Source: Apus apus (taxonomy: Eukaryota > Chordata > Aves > Apodiformes > Apodidae). From it: a DNA stretch of 64,000 nucleotides. The position numbers were made by a program, and so were the translations under genes. Location of the stretch: assembly GCF_020740795.1 (NCBI RefSeq), contig NC_067290.1:15110001-15174000 (forward strand), read 5' to 3'. Shown piece by piece: positions 1 to 12,200 of this stretch (the stretch's first letter is position 1; each line of letters begins with the position of its first letter). Under the pieces are notes generated by a model. It was not told where the DNA came from and did no database searches. It was given only the letters and a program-made list of their open reading frames with translations.

Positions 1-21
1 CGCGCCCCGGCGTCCTGAGGT

Positions 22-68
22 CACTTCCGCGCCGGGCCGGAAGTGGCGGGAGCGCGGCCGGATTTGAA
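22..68 (+). promoter_or_regulatory. TRAIP: TRAIP proximal promoter: ETS palindrome plus CDE/CHR-like element
   Basis: CACTTCCG (22-29) and its exact inverse CGGAAGTG (38-45) form a palindromic pair of ETS/GABP-type sites with an 8-bp spacer. The segment GGCGGGAGCGCGG (45-57) resembles E2F/CDE sequences, and TTTGAA (63-68) is a perfect CHR core with a GCGGC CDE-like block four bases upstream. CDE/CHR pairs are known targets of the DREAM/MMB complex in S-G2-M genes, which suits TRAIP. The assignment is by motif only; the transcription start is not visible. Confidence 0.5.
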
Positions 69-101
69 CCGCCCGTTGCCGCGCGCGGCCCCGGCCCCGG
101 G

Positions 102-115
102 CCCCCCCCCCCCCC
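102..115 (+). repeat. C14 homopolymer in TRAIP 5' leader
   Basis: Fourteen consecutive C residues end three bases before the TRAIP start codon. The tract is slippage-prone and lies in the presumed 5' UTR, so length differences here would not change the protein. Confidence 0.9.
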
Positions 116-118
116 GCC

Positions 119-216
119 ATGCCCATCCGCGCCTACTGCACCATCTGCTCCGACTTCTTCGACAACGAGCGGGACGTGGCGGCCGTGCCCTGCGGACACA
201 CCTTCCACTGCGCGTG
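119..216 (+). CDS. TRAIP: TRAIP coding exon 1 (residues 1-33)
   Basis: Encodes the first six zinc ligands of the RING-H2 finger (C7, C10, C25, H27, H30 and the first two bases of C33). It ends in phase 2 at a strong donor, TG|gtgagc. The ATG is preceded by CCGCC, a favourable initiation context. Confidence 0.95.
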
Positions 217-3200
217 GTGAGCGCCCGGCGGGCCCGGGCCCTGCGCGGCGCCCGTGCGGCTGCGGGGTCCCAGGGACGGGCGAGGCGGGGCCCTGTCCCC
301 TCCCCGCCTCCCTCCCCTCCGCCTCCCTCCCCCGACGCCCCCGTTCCCTCCCCGGTGGCCCCCAGGCCCCGGGTGTGTGTCCCGCCGCCAGGCCCTGCTC
401 CCCTCTCAGGGGCTCCGAGTCCCCGCCGTGCCCTCCTCGCTCGGGCCCGTTGCCGAGGCCCTGGCAGCCGCCGCGCTCTGCTTTGCAGGCGTTTCTCGGA
501 GCTCCTCGGCGTTGCTGTCGCTCCTCTGCCTGCGGCCCCGCTTCCCCGGGAGGGCCGGTGCCAGCAGATGGCTCCTACACAGGGTGTTTATCTGGAAGGA
601 GCCGCGTTAGATTAGAAGTGAAGCCTCCCAGGCGATTTCATGCTTTTGCTGGAACTGTTTTGTGAGTGTTTGTGTTGGAAGGAAATGGTTCTTCTGAGGA
701 AATAAACTCGGCGTGTGTGGGAAGGGGGCCGGCAGCTGCTGTTCTGGCTAACTAACCTGGGGGGGAACTGGCAGGTGCCACAGCCGTTTAGCCAGCAGCA
801 GCGCCCGGGCTCACTTCGCCTCCAGCTACCGACAGAGGAGGAAGAGCTTCCAGAGTAACCTGCCAGCTCCGGCTTGCTGCCTTGCTCCAAAAATAAACTG
901 TTCTGAGCCTGGCGTGATGGCTCGGTTGCAGGATGCATTAGTAGCTTTCCTGTGGAGCCCCACAGGTTTGCATTCATCCCCTCACAGAGCAGAGACCAGC
1001 CCGGTCTCCCCGCAGCGTGTCCGGGGGCACCGGCGCCTTTCAGAGCTGGTCAGACTGGGCTCTCATGTCCTGCTGTGGCAGCTCTTGTGCTGCTCTGCCT
1101 GTGCATCCCTTCACTCCTGCCATGCTGCAGTTGTTCAAACAGCCTCTCCCAGGGAGATCTGAGCTCTCTAAAGACTCTGCCCTGGTAAAGATAAGCTGGT
1201 GTGCTAAATTCAGCTGGGAATTGTCTTGGAGGCGAAGGTAGCGTGCGCGTGCTGGAATGCGGCGTTCCCGTTAGCTGCACCTCTGGGTAGGATTTGTGGA
1301 TTTCTATTCTTAATTTCTAAGGAGTGGTATCCTGCTGTCCCCTGGTGAGCTGGGGGGTGGCCCCTGGGAGCAGCGCTCCTGGGTTTTAAGGATTCACTGT
1401 ATGTTTTCTTTTCTTTTCCTTCCTCAGTCTCATCCAGTGGTTTGACACAGCACCAAGCCGGACTTGTCCGCAGTGCAGAATCCAGGTAAAGCCATCACAT
1501 CTGTACACATCTGTGCTATGGCACAATGCTCTGCTTGGCAGCACTGAGGAGCCATGGTCTGCACCAGTGGTGAGGCCAGGACAAGGTTCATAGAGAGAAC
1601 TTTCTCTCCCCCAAAATGTCTCCCCAAAGGCCTCAAGGGTGAAATCCCATGAGCCAGCCTTCTGATCAGAAGGAGTGGTGTGAGGATGCCCTGCTGCTGG
1701 CCACACTTCAGCTTCTCTAGGAAGGGTCATTGGGTTTTCATGGCTGAGTATTGGCATAATGGTGGCAAGGGCTGGAAGGAGTTAATCGGGACATCTGAAT
1801 TGTGTTTCTGGAGTACCCTTCTGCTTCCCTTCAGGTCAGCAGCCCATTTTGCTGGTCTTTATATGGAATACCTGTTTGGCAGCCCTCAGCCCTTCCTTGA
1901 GGAAAGCAAAGGCTGGGGAGGGAAGGAAGGATGTGCTTGTCTTTGGAGATGGGAAGCCAAGGCTTGGGGATCCAGTGGCTTAATTGAGACCTGAACTTCT
2001 CTGAAGCTTGTGTCACTGGCCTTGAAGCCCCCAGCAGATGGGGGCTGCAGGAGAAGCTGCCTCATGCTCAGATGTGGATCTTTAGCCAGCTGCAGCTTGG
2101 GCTTGTTCTGTGTTTGTGCTGCTTTCCTTCTTTCAAGGTCTTGGCCCTTGTTCCTTCCCTGACTTGTTGATTCCCTCTGTTCTTCACTGCCTCTTACATC
2201 TCTGGGTTACCATGGAGTTATCGCGAAATAACATCTTCTGTAGCAGTAACTATGCAATTAGCTGGTGTCATGACTGTATATAATACTTAAAACACAAAGC
2301 TGTAACTGCATGGGGGAGGTGTGGAGAGCTATCAAATTCAATTACAGCACCTTCTGCCTGCAGAAAGCAGCACGTACTTCTGTCTTAGGATCTGGCACTG
2401 TGTTAGCTCAGCGTCAGCTGCTTGGGCCTTGGCTGCCAGAGAACAGGCTGCACTTGGTTCAGAAATGTCTGAGTCTTCCTGCTGCAGCTCAGGAGTTTGG
2501 TTGTGGTCTTACTCCCAAAACTGAGGGGGAGGTCTGCTGCTTTTCTGAGGATCCAAAGCAGAGCCTCGTAGCTGATGGTGTTGAGCACATGACCTGACTT
2601 GTCTTTCATGGCCTTGTCACAACATGGTATCTTCTCCTCCTCCACCTGTCTTCCGTATCCGTTGTGTTTCCATAGCTGTGCCCATCACCCTCTTCTGTCT
2701 TCTGTGTTTAGGTCAGCAAAAGACACATCATCAGTAAGCTGTTTTTTGATGTTGCCCCAGAGGAGCAGACAGCACCAGATGCAGAGACTTTGCAGGTAAT
2801 GTAACTGGGTGGTTCATCCATTGTGTTCTGCTCCAGTATCTTGAAGAGCGGCCTGGGCTGCTTGTCCTCTGCCAACTGCTGCTTCTTGTGGTGGTGCTTG
2901 CTGTGCTGGGCTCGTGTTTCAGACCTGGAGTGTCTCCTGCCTGTCTCTGTTCTGCCTCTGGGCCCTGGCCCAGTCTTGGCTTGGTTGTCAGAAAGTCTCC
3001 ATGCTGTGGGTTGGAATTCCCCCTGACCAAATCTCCTGTGGTGACTCCTCCTGATTCAGCACCAAATAAATATCCAGCTACTGCTTCTCACTAAGGTCTC
3101 AAAGCCTTTAGGGTGAGGCTACAGAGCTTTTCCAAAAGGCGGGAGAGAAGGAAATTCCCACATGCAGTGAACTGCTGCAGGTGTCTGTGGCTCAGCTGCA

Positions 3201-6200
3201 TGTGAGCCCTGCTAACCCCTCTGGAAAGGAGGGGCTGTTGGAGGAAGTGCCACCTCCTTCCTTCTCTGCAGGTAGGTTTGTTTGTGTGAGGAAGCAGGGG
3301 CAGGGTGGTCATAAAGTTGTGCTTTCCCAAGAGAATTTAGGAGAGGGACTGCCTGAAGGTGCCCCAGCAGTGATGGACAGTGGTGAGGCTGGGGCCCTGG
3401 TGGGGGGGTCCTGGCTAGAGCTGGGCTGCTGGGTGGTGTTCGCCCAGTGCCACCTTTAGGTGTGGACAACTAGGGGTAAGAGGAGAGGACACAGAGAGGC
3501 TGTTCCATAGTCTTCTTAGTTTAGTGTGGCTGAAACACGGCTCCTTATGTCTTGGAGTTATCTGTTCCAAGAAAAGTCATAGGTTGACCTTGGTATAACG
3601 GGACGCTTGTACCCTCTTGTGTTTAGGATCAGCATGTGCAGCAATTACCATAATTAGCAGTTGCCATGGCAATGCTTTATGTATATCATATGCTTTTAAA
3701 ATCAAGCCAGCCAGACTCATGCCTGTGGCAGCACCACTCATGAAGGAGCTGAAGGCCAGAGCCTGTGCTGGGGAAGTGAAAAGCCCCCTCTGGGCCCTTG
3801 GAGCCACGTGCCCCAGAAGCAGCGTTTTGGCTTGGGGCAGATAAACATGCCTTGAGTGCACATCCAGATCTGTGCTCACAAGTGTAAATAGAGGAGTGAC
3901 TCAGAACTGGGCTGGCTGGAGAAAATTGCCCTAGAAAGGATTTTTGTTCCCTCTCCCCCCTGCCCCAGGAGCTCGGGTGGGTTCCTGCAGCCTTCCCCTC
4001 CTTCATCCCCTCATTGTTGAAGAGCTGCTCCCTTGCTTGAGGGCAGGACTGGAGCCACTCTTGCTCAACAAGCTTGATGGTACCTCATCCTGCAGGGTTC
4101 CTTGTGTGGCTGTCAGAGCAACATCCAGGCCTGAGTGTGCAGGCACTGAGGGCACTATCTAACAGGAAAACCAAATATTTTCTGTGTAGATTCATATAGT
4201 TAATTTGTATGGGCGTTTGCCGCCCTGTGCTCTGATTCAGGTTTACTGCTGGGCTGATGCTGGTTTGTCACCAGTTCCATGCTCTGTGCTGCCTTGTTTC
4301 TGGAGGACATGGAGTGCCTTGGGAACATGGGTGACCATTGTGGGTGGGATTTAATGTCCAGCTAGATTGGAGTTTTGTCTGCAATGGGGTACCTGCTTTT
4401 GGCCTAGGTGGGAGTTCAACAAGGAAGGCACATGGTGGACTGTCCTTGGGCTCTTTAGAAGCTGAGAAAATGATTGGCAACTTCCTGGGCCTGAAGTGAT
4501 TTCACCTGGAAGAGCCCCACATCCAGGGATTGTTGCCATCCAGTGCCTGTTCCTCCAACAGCCTGGGCACAGAGCAGCACTTGACTGTAATCAACAGGAG
4601 CTGTGTCTGTGCAGCCTGCAGATGTCCTGAAATGAATATTTGGCCTCCTGCCATGAAAAGGTTGGCCTGGAGTGAGGGAGAGTGCTTCAGTGAGAAAGCT
4701 GTTTGTTGTCCTGGGGAGACAAGCTTGGGGTGCTGTTCTGAGAACAAGTCTTACACTCCCAGTTAAAAGTGGTTGGAATAGCTCCCTCATAATCTGAAAC
4801 ATATTCCTATTGTTGCAGAATTCTCCAAATTGTCTTTGGTGGTGTTCTTCACTCTTGCTTCTGCTCTGAAATGTGTATGATCAAAGGAGTGCTGGGGCTG
4901 CTCTGCTTCCCACCACCAGGCATCAGTTTCAGCTGAAACATGGGAGGGAATTGGTTCCCTGGAGCAGCTGCAGACCACGGGCTGAATGCTGCAATGTGTC
5001 CAGGCATTTCTGGGTGCCGAGTCTGGGTTTATCTTGCATTGCTCTTAAGGATGGTCCTCAGTGATCAGGGCAGTCTCCATGTTGCTGTTCCCAAAACAGG
5101 AAAAGTGAGTTTTGGGAGTAACACCATGGTAAAGCTGTCTGGAACCTGACATTTCCAGTCACTTGTGATCTGAGGAGCTAAGAGCCTATCTTCCAAAGGA
5201 GACTAGGAGCCTTCAGCTTGTTCAGCTTGGCAGAAAGGAGTCAGAAGGAGGAGGATTCCTGCCTGTAAACCTGCTGGGGGGGGTAGGAACCTGAGAGGAG
5301 AGCTGTCTGTGTGTGGTCAGAATAAACTCCTTGATCTTGGGAAAATGGTCCTGTAACTCAGGCTGGCAGTGAGAGGAGGGCTTCTGTCAGAGGACTGAAA
5401 ACTGGGAGCAGCTTTCAGGTGCAGTGGTGGAGGATGGGGGATTTCAGATTAAGTTGATGAATGAGGTAATGTTACATAGCTGCCTGCAGAGTAGCCTGGG
5501 ATTTCTTTGCTATCATGCTAATTAGCACATCTTGTGAGCTCACTAATCGTTCCTAATAGGACTCTGAGGAAGCTACTTCAGAATAGTTCCTGCAGCAGAG
5601 TTAATACCATGTCAGCCCTCCAGCTGTTGTCCCCCTGGGGGCAAATCCAAGTCAAGTCTAGGCTTTGCACTTAGTCCCCTCTGCTCACTAGGCTTTACAT
5701 TCCACCTTCTCTTTCCTGTCTTTATTGTCACCAGCAGAGCTTTGCTCTGGTCCCCTCAGATCCATGGTCACTGGTGCTGCTATTCTCAGCTTAGATTTGC
5801 ATGTAGCATTCTGGGTTGCACAGATTTGTGTGCTTTGCCTCAGCTCTGTGTTGGCATTTTACTGTGGTTTTATTCCACTGCAGTTCCTGCCTGACTTGTT
5901 CTGTGCTCTCTGCAGTTCTCTAACACAGCTTTTGAAGTCATCTCCTGTCGTCTCTCTCCTGTATATATTTTGTTCACTTTTTTTTTTTAAATATGTGTAT
6001 TATATATAGATAGCTTCTCTGTGTAACCTCTCTACATTTCCTTTGGCTATTTGCCAGTGCTTATAAGGCAAATCACTTTGTTATCTAGAATTTAAACCAC
6101 GGGCATTTGCTTCTTCTTGCTGATCCTTAGTGAAGGCATTAGAGACACTTGATCTCCCCCAGACCCTTGTGGCACCCAGGAGACGCTGCACGACCTCACT

Positions 6201-9200
6201 TTGGTGTAGACTGGTTGATCTGTGATCTGTTTATGGCCATTTGACTGAGCTGTTAGCTCATATCAGCATCCTGAACTGCAGTGACCTCAGTGTCCATCAG
6301 AATGCTGGCTGGTGCATTTTGATTATGTGCTTGGTTACCTTTTCAGATGCTTGGATGTCCTACTGTTTCTCACCTGCAACTGATTAAAGTTGACTTTGGT
6401 TCAAAGCAACTGTCAATCCAGTGAGTCTGGCAACATCTCTGCCTTATTGCCTTGTTTAGGTAAAATGTTATAAAAATTGTTCCAGTCTGATTTCCTGTGT
6501 TTCCTTGAGAGCCTTCCAAAATTATTCAGCTAAAACAAGATGACTGACAGTGTGAGAAACACAGGTTGACAAGGCTAAGACAAAACTGGGATATTCTCTT
6601 CTCCCCCTGAAGCATGCCAGTTGGAGGTGCTCTTTGCGTTCTCCATGATGTAGTTGCTGGGAATTTGGTGCTTGCTGTTCTTGTGTTCCCTCCTTAGCAC
6701 CTGGTCTGTGCAGATGTCCTGCTCAGACACCTCTTGGATCCTTTTAAGATCTGGTGAAAGCTCCTCTGCAGGGCATTTCCTAATGGGGTTTTCTATGTTG
6801 TGTTTCAGAATGAACTGGACGAGGTGAAGGCTCAGCTCTCCATGAAAGGTGAGTTCCAGCTGCCTGTGGGGGATCAGTAGCCTGGGCTGTATCTGCTGGG
6901 TGCTTTGTCCAGGCCTGAGGAACCCCTGTGCAGAGCCCAGCCTGTTCTGAGGCCAGAGCGCAGCCTGCAAACTCTGTTGCTGGAGCAGCTTCTTCAGAGC
7001 TTTTTCCAAAGCAAGCTACCTAAAGCTGTACAAAGCCTGTGTGACAGAGCCAGAGTCCACAGCCTGGCCCACCTCTGCTGTAACAGGGGAGCTCTCTGCA
7101 AATCTAGAGACGTACATGCAGATTTTTGCCTCTCTTCCTAATCACAAGCTACAAAAGTGCAGCACAGCTATATCTGCTTTCAGTCAGCCTGCTTCAAAGC
7201 TCTTGGTTTGCTCACTGAGAAACTCACAGCTGTATGTGGTGAGGGCTTGTTCCTTCTAAGAGATGAGGGAGGTAAAAGTGGTGCCCAAGCAGCAGTGGGA
7301 AGGCTCTGGATTTGTTTGGCTGTTGCAGTGTCACATGTGTTGCGCGAAGAGCAGACGGAGTTCAGCGTGTGAGTTCCCATCCTTCCCATCTTTAATTTTA
7401 GAGGATGTTTGAGGGAGGCAGGAAAAGCAAAAGCCTTGGAGACTTGTCGATGGGTTTTAAGCATCATCTGTAGGCAGCCTGTCATCAGAACATGAGTCAT
7501 GAGCAGCGCAAGGAAAATGTCAGTCTGAGTGACAGAAATCCAAAGACACACTAGCAGAAGTGGAGGGGGGGAATCTTTAAAGAATGCTGGGGGCTCACCC
7601 ACGCCCCGGGAGCCGTCTTTCCTGCCTGCACGAGACAGGCATGAATAGCCAGGAGACTGAGGATTCAGTCCTTAGCCTGAGAGCAGAACTGGATGGTCTG
7701 CATGTCTCTATTCTGAGGCCTGTTCTCTTGCCAGCTCAGTTGAGTTTAGTGAGTTGGTAGAGAGCCAGATCTGCTGAGGAAGGTGGCTGGGATTCTTGCT
7801 AGGATGTTATCCAAGAAAAACTGCTCCAAGGCCTGCTCATCTTCTCGGCTTCTGGTGAGTAGAGGTTGGATTTGACATTCCCTGTCCCGTTCTCTGTTCG
7901 TATTGGAAATGAGAAGCTCCTTCCCACCTCCTGCCTCCTTTGCTGTGGGCACTCTGCTCTCTGGTGGTTCTTGTGTATAAATTCTTCATGTAAAGATGTG
8001 CTCTGTGCTGCATGCTGTAGAGGAGCTGTGTAATTGTCAGTCTTTGCTCAGCTTGCAGATGGCTCGAGAGGTGCGGAGCTCAGAGCAGACCCAGCAGGCT
8101 CTGTGGGAGGTGCTCTGAATGAGTTGAAAACTCATTCCTGCAGCATGGGGAGGTTTGACTCCTGCCATCTGCTTCTGGGCAACTGGGAGCGGAGGAGGGG
8201 GAAGCCCTAACTCTTTTGGTGGATGTGGAGTCCCTGCAAATGCAGGGGAGCATCTCCAGGCTGTGCTGCCTCTGGTGAGGAAGGGTTATTCAGATCAATG
8301 GAGAAAAAATGCTTTACTTGGAAAGAAATTTGTTTCCTTAGCCACTTGTGTGCTTCTGCTGGAATATGTTGTTCTCTTCTTCCCCAGTTCCACATGGCTC
8401 TTTTACTGTCTGATTGAGCAGTGAAGCTGCACTGCAGGTCATGCTTCCATGGGACATGGTGGCACAATGTAAATCTGCATTGTTTGGATAGAGAAACAGC
8501 TGTTTGGAAAGGCACTGACTGGCTCTCCTCTATCATCAGGCTGGAGCCATGGAAGTCTTTAGCAAAGACAGAGGATGCTGAGTTGAAGAGTTTACCCTGC
8601 TTTTCAGTAGGATTAGATGGAAAGGTTGCTGCTTTCCCTCGTGGCCCAACTGCCTCAACCTTTCCCATGATGCTGTCTGTTCCCTGTTTACAGCTGTCAG
8701 CTCCTGATGGTGTTTGTTGCTTTGTGAGCTGTTCCTCCCTTGTCTCAACAAAACACATTGAAATCCAGCATTGTTTTCCACCACCTTCTCTCTGATGGTC
8801 ATGAGGCACGTTCTTTGTTCCTGGATTGCCTGAGTGGGGAGGAACAGGTTTTGTGACTTGCAAAAAGGGGCTGCTCTGGGGAATCCACTCAAGCTGTCAT
8901 GTGTCCTGCAAAGGCCTAGTGTCTAGCAGAGCTCTGCTTCCCTGCTTCTTGCCTTTCTTTGTTGGTGCTGTGGCAAGGGTAGGTTCAGCAGTGTGGTGAC
9001 ACAGGAGCATGGTGGATCACTGCACACAGCTGCCCCACTTGTAAGGCTCCATTGGGAAGAGGATGGGCTGGGGGCTCTGCTCTCCAGCACTGGGACAGCT
9101 TGATGTCACTCAAGAACAGTTTTCCTTGTGCAATCCTGGCTGTGAGAACATGCAAGAGTTAAGATGCAGCAGCTTAGTGCTAGCAGGGCTGGCACTAGGA

Positions 9201-12200
9201 AGCTATTAAAGGGAACTTGTTATCTTTAGTAAAGAAAATCTTGAAGCCTGCTGGCACTGGGAGAAGCAATTGCTCAGCACAGACCCTGGTGCAGACAGCA
9301 CTTAGGGAAATGAGTGGCCAACTCTGAGCAGCCTGGAGCCTGAGACTGCACATGGCATCTGTCTGTTGTGCTCCTGCTGCTGTGGGGCAGCTGCAGTCTG
9401 GGTGAACAGGCCATGACCTTTCTCTTTTTTTCTCCCCAGAGAAAGAAAAGCGGGAATGCCAGGCCATTGTGGATGGGCTGAGGGACACTCTGGATGTGCG
9501 CAATGCCACAATAGAGTCGCTTCAAAAAGTGCTGGGAGAGACAGAGGTGCTGTGCTCCTCTCTCAAGGTACCTTTCCCGTCCCCAGGAGGACTTCAGCAC
9601 TAACCATTGTGCAGTCGGTGTTAGTTTTGTTGAAGATGTCTGCAGACTCTACTCATGATGTGATTGTGTTGGTTGAATTTTGGATCTAGTGCCTGGAGAC
9701 TCCTGTCTCCTTAGTCTCTGGATGACAGCAGGGCAGTGCAGCTGAATTTCCACAGTGGGTTTGTTCAAACAAAGCCAGGTCTGGAGGTCCCTAGTGCACA
9801 CCACCGGGAGGTGAGTCAGAGGCATCAAAGTCAGATGGGAGGCTTGTGTACAAGTGGCTTTGTGTTCAGAGCAGAGGTGGCCAGTGTGAGGGAGAGATGC
9901 CAGCCCAGCCTGGGGGACACTGGCTGAGCCTTGCTAAGGAGGTGGCAGTGCTGATGGTAAAGGTAGCAGTGTGAACAGAGAGAGGGAACTGGCCCCAGTG
10001 CCCATTGCTGAGACACCGACTCCCTGCAGAGGAATGTTCTTCTGAAATGGGTTTAGGCCAGGTGGGATTCAAGGAAAATTAGTTTCTTAATTTCACTAGA
10101 GGAGAAATCAAACTGAAATATATGGAGGAGGAGTTGCAAGCTTCAGTTGAGTGGGATTTGATCCAGCTAACTCTCCTGTCTCCATTTGGTTGCCAGGGCT
10201 TTCCTTAGGTTAGTAATGTGAAGTCCAGGGATCAAATATTCCTGTTGTGTTTCTGCGTGCTGTGACTCAGTGTGTAGTCATGTACTGTGCATAAACAGCA
10301 AGTGGAAGAGAGTAAGAGCAGGAGCTGCTTTGTTGGGATGACTTGTAGTGAGCAGAATGACTTTGCCTTGGAGCTGGGCTGGGCAATCTCTGCTGTGTGA
10401 TGATGACGTGTCTGTCACCAGAAGATGGGGCTTGGACAGCCGGGGTTGGGAGCTGCAGGCTGAAAGGCAGGGTAGTGGTCACTTGCACTTTCCAAGATCT
10501 CTGCCCCTTGGAGTGCAGATCTGACACAATAGCCTAAACTGCATCATGTTTCTGGACCTGCAAGGCCAAGTAGCCCAGGGAGAGCTTGTAGATGAGTTGT
10601 GGGGTCATCTTGCTGTATGTCACCTGCAGCTGGGCTCTTCCTCAGAGGAAAGTCTGGGAAGCCTGCTTGACACTAGCAGTGTGGTGCTATCACAGGGCAG
10701 AGGGAATTAATGCCAAACAGGCCTTGCTGTGAGCCAGCACTACTGATTTTGTCTGACTATGGAATTATATCCAATCTGCTTGGGTGTGAAGGCAGCCTGG
10801 GTCTGTGCCATGCCAGAGATGCTCCTGGGATCCCAGCTGTAGCAGTGGCAGGACACTTCTGATGCTCCCTACTCCTGCAGAAACAATTACAGCAGCGGAA
10901 GCTGGTGCTTGCTGCTCAACTGTGCTGCTTCTGTGCTTGGCTTTCCTGCCTGGCACCTCAGGAGGAGGCTCTGTTGTTCTCTCGCCTGTTGCAAAACCTT
11001 CTGTATATGTTTAAGTCTTTCTAATGAAAGCTGGGCAGGGCAGAAGGATTAGGGACCTGGAGATATCTTTTCTGTGGTATACACGGCTTCCCAGCTGAAT
11101 GCCAAGCACTGTCTTATACTGCATCATTAAAGATTAAAGCACTGAACTTCTGCAGTGAAAATACAGGCTTAACCAGCAGTGACGCAGGTCAAGCCCACAG
11201 GCTGTGAACCCTTCCTGTTTTCTGCTAGCAGCTAGTTGCTGCTGAACCTTTGTGTGAGAGTTTGCTGTCCTTCCAGCCTGTCTGAGGCTGGGGAGTCTGC
11301 TCCAACCTGGCACAAAACACTGCTTTGGAGATCTGACGTGGAGGGAGCTCAGGTCAGGAAGAGTCAAAGATGGGCTTTGCTTAAGCCAGAGCAACACATG
11401 AGCCTGCAGTGCTGACCCTCTGCAGAGTCCCAGTGGTTTCACAGCTGTTTGTTTTTTTTTCTGTGGCAGGAAGCAGCTAAAATCCTTTAACTTCTGCGTG
11501 GCAGGGAGCTTTCCAAGAGGTTGGTCTTTGGCCAGGCCTCTCCTGGCATCAGCAGTGTGCTGAAACCAGGCCCAGAACCTTTTGAAGTTGCTTTGCAAGG
11601 TCCCCAGGCACACACGAGCCCAGACACCACAGCCACATCCAGGCGGTGCTAATTCAAGGCAGCTTTCCTCTGTTCCCTGCCAGACTGCAGAGCTGTGCGA
11701 TTTCAGCTCAGCTGAGGTTCTCGGTTGCTGCTGCCTCTGCTGGAGAGCCTGGGGAGGTGGTGGCTGTGATCGGCTTCAGCTTCTCCAGGCAGGTGAGAGA
11801 AGTGCCCAGTGGGTGCCTGGTTTGGCTGATATCTCCCAGAAGAGACCCATGGGCATTCCTGAGTGTGCTTGAAGCAGCTGATGGCAAGGAGAGCTGGACG
11901 GCTTAAGCAAAGGGATCAGCTGTGCACAGAGGAGAAATCAATAGCCAGGTTTGCTTGCCGTGGACTCCCTTGCTTTTGAAAAACTAATAGTGGTTATGGA
12001 CAGGGTACTACACAACCCTATGAGCAGAAATGGAGGCTGAGACAGTTTCTGCACCAGACTTATCTTGTGATGAGCACAGAGACCCTGCTGCACTCGCCAG
12101 GAGCTGAGCGAGAGGTGCAGCGGGAGGGAGCCGAGCTCTCCCTAACCCTGGGCTGCTGAGGTGCTGATGGCATTAAGAGCCAATGTACCCTCCCAGCTGC

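Larger units (their letters stand above)
2796..6808 (+). other. TRAIP: TRAIP intron 3
   Basis: The longest TRAIP intron, about 4 kb. It holds an RFX X-box-like palindrome in an AT-rich block near 3630-3730 and an old CR1-like relic near 5195-5470, listed separately. A pyrimidine/T-rich stretch lies at 5970-6010. Nothing else is supported. Confidence 0.8.
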
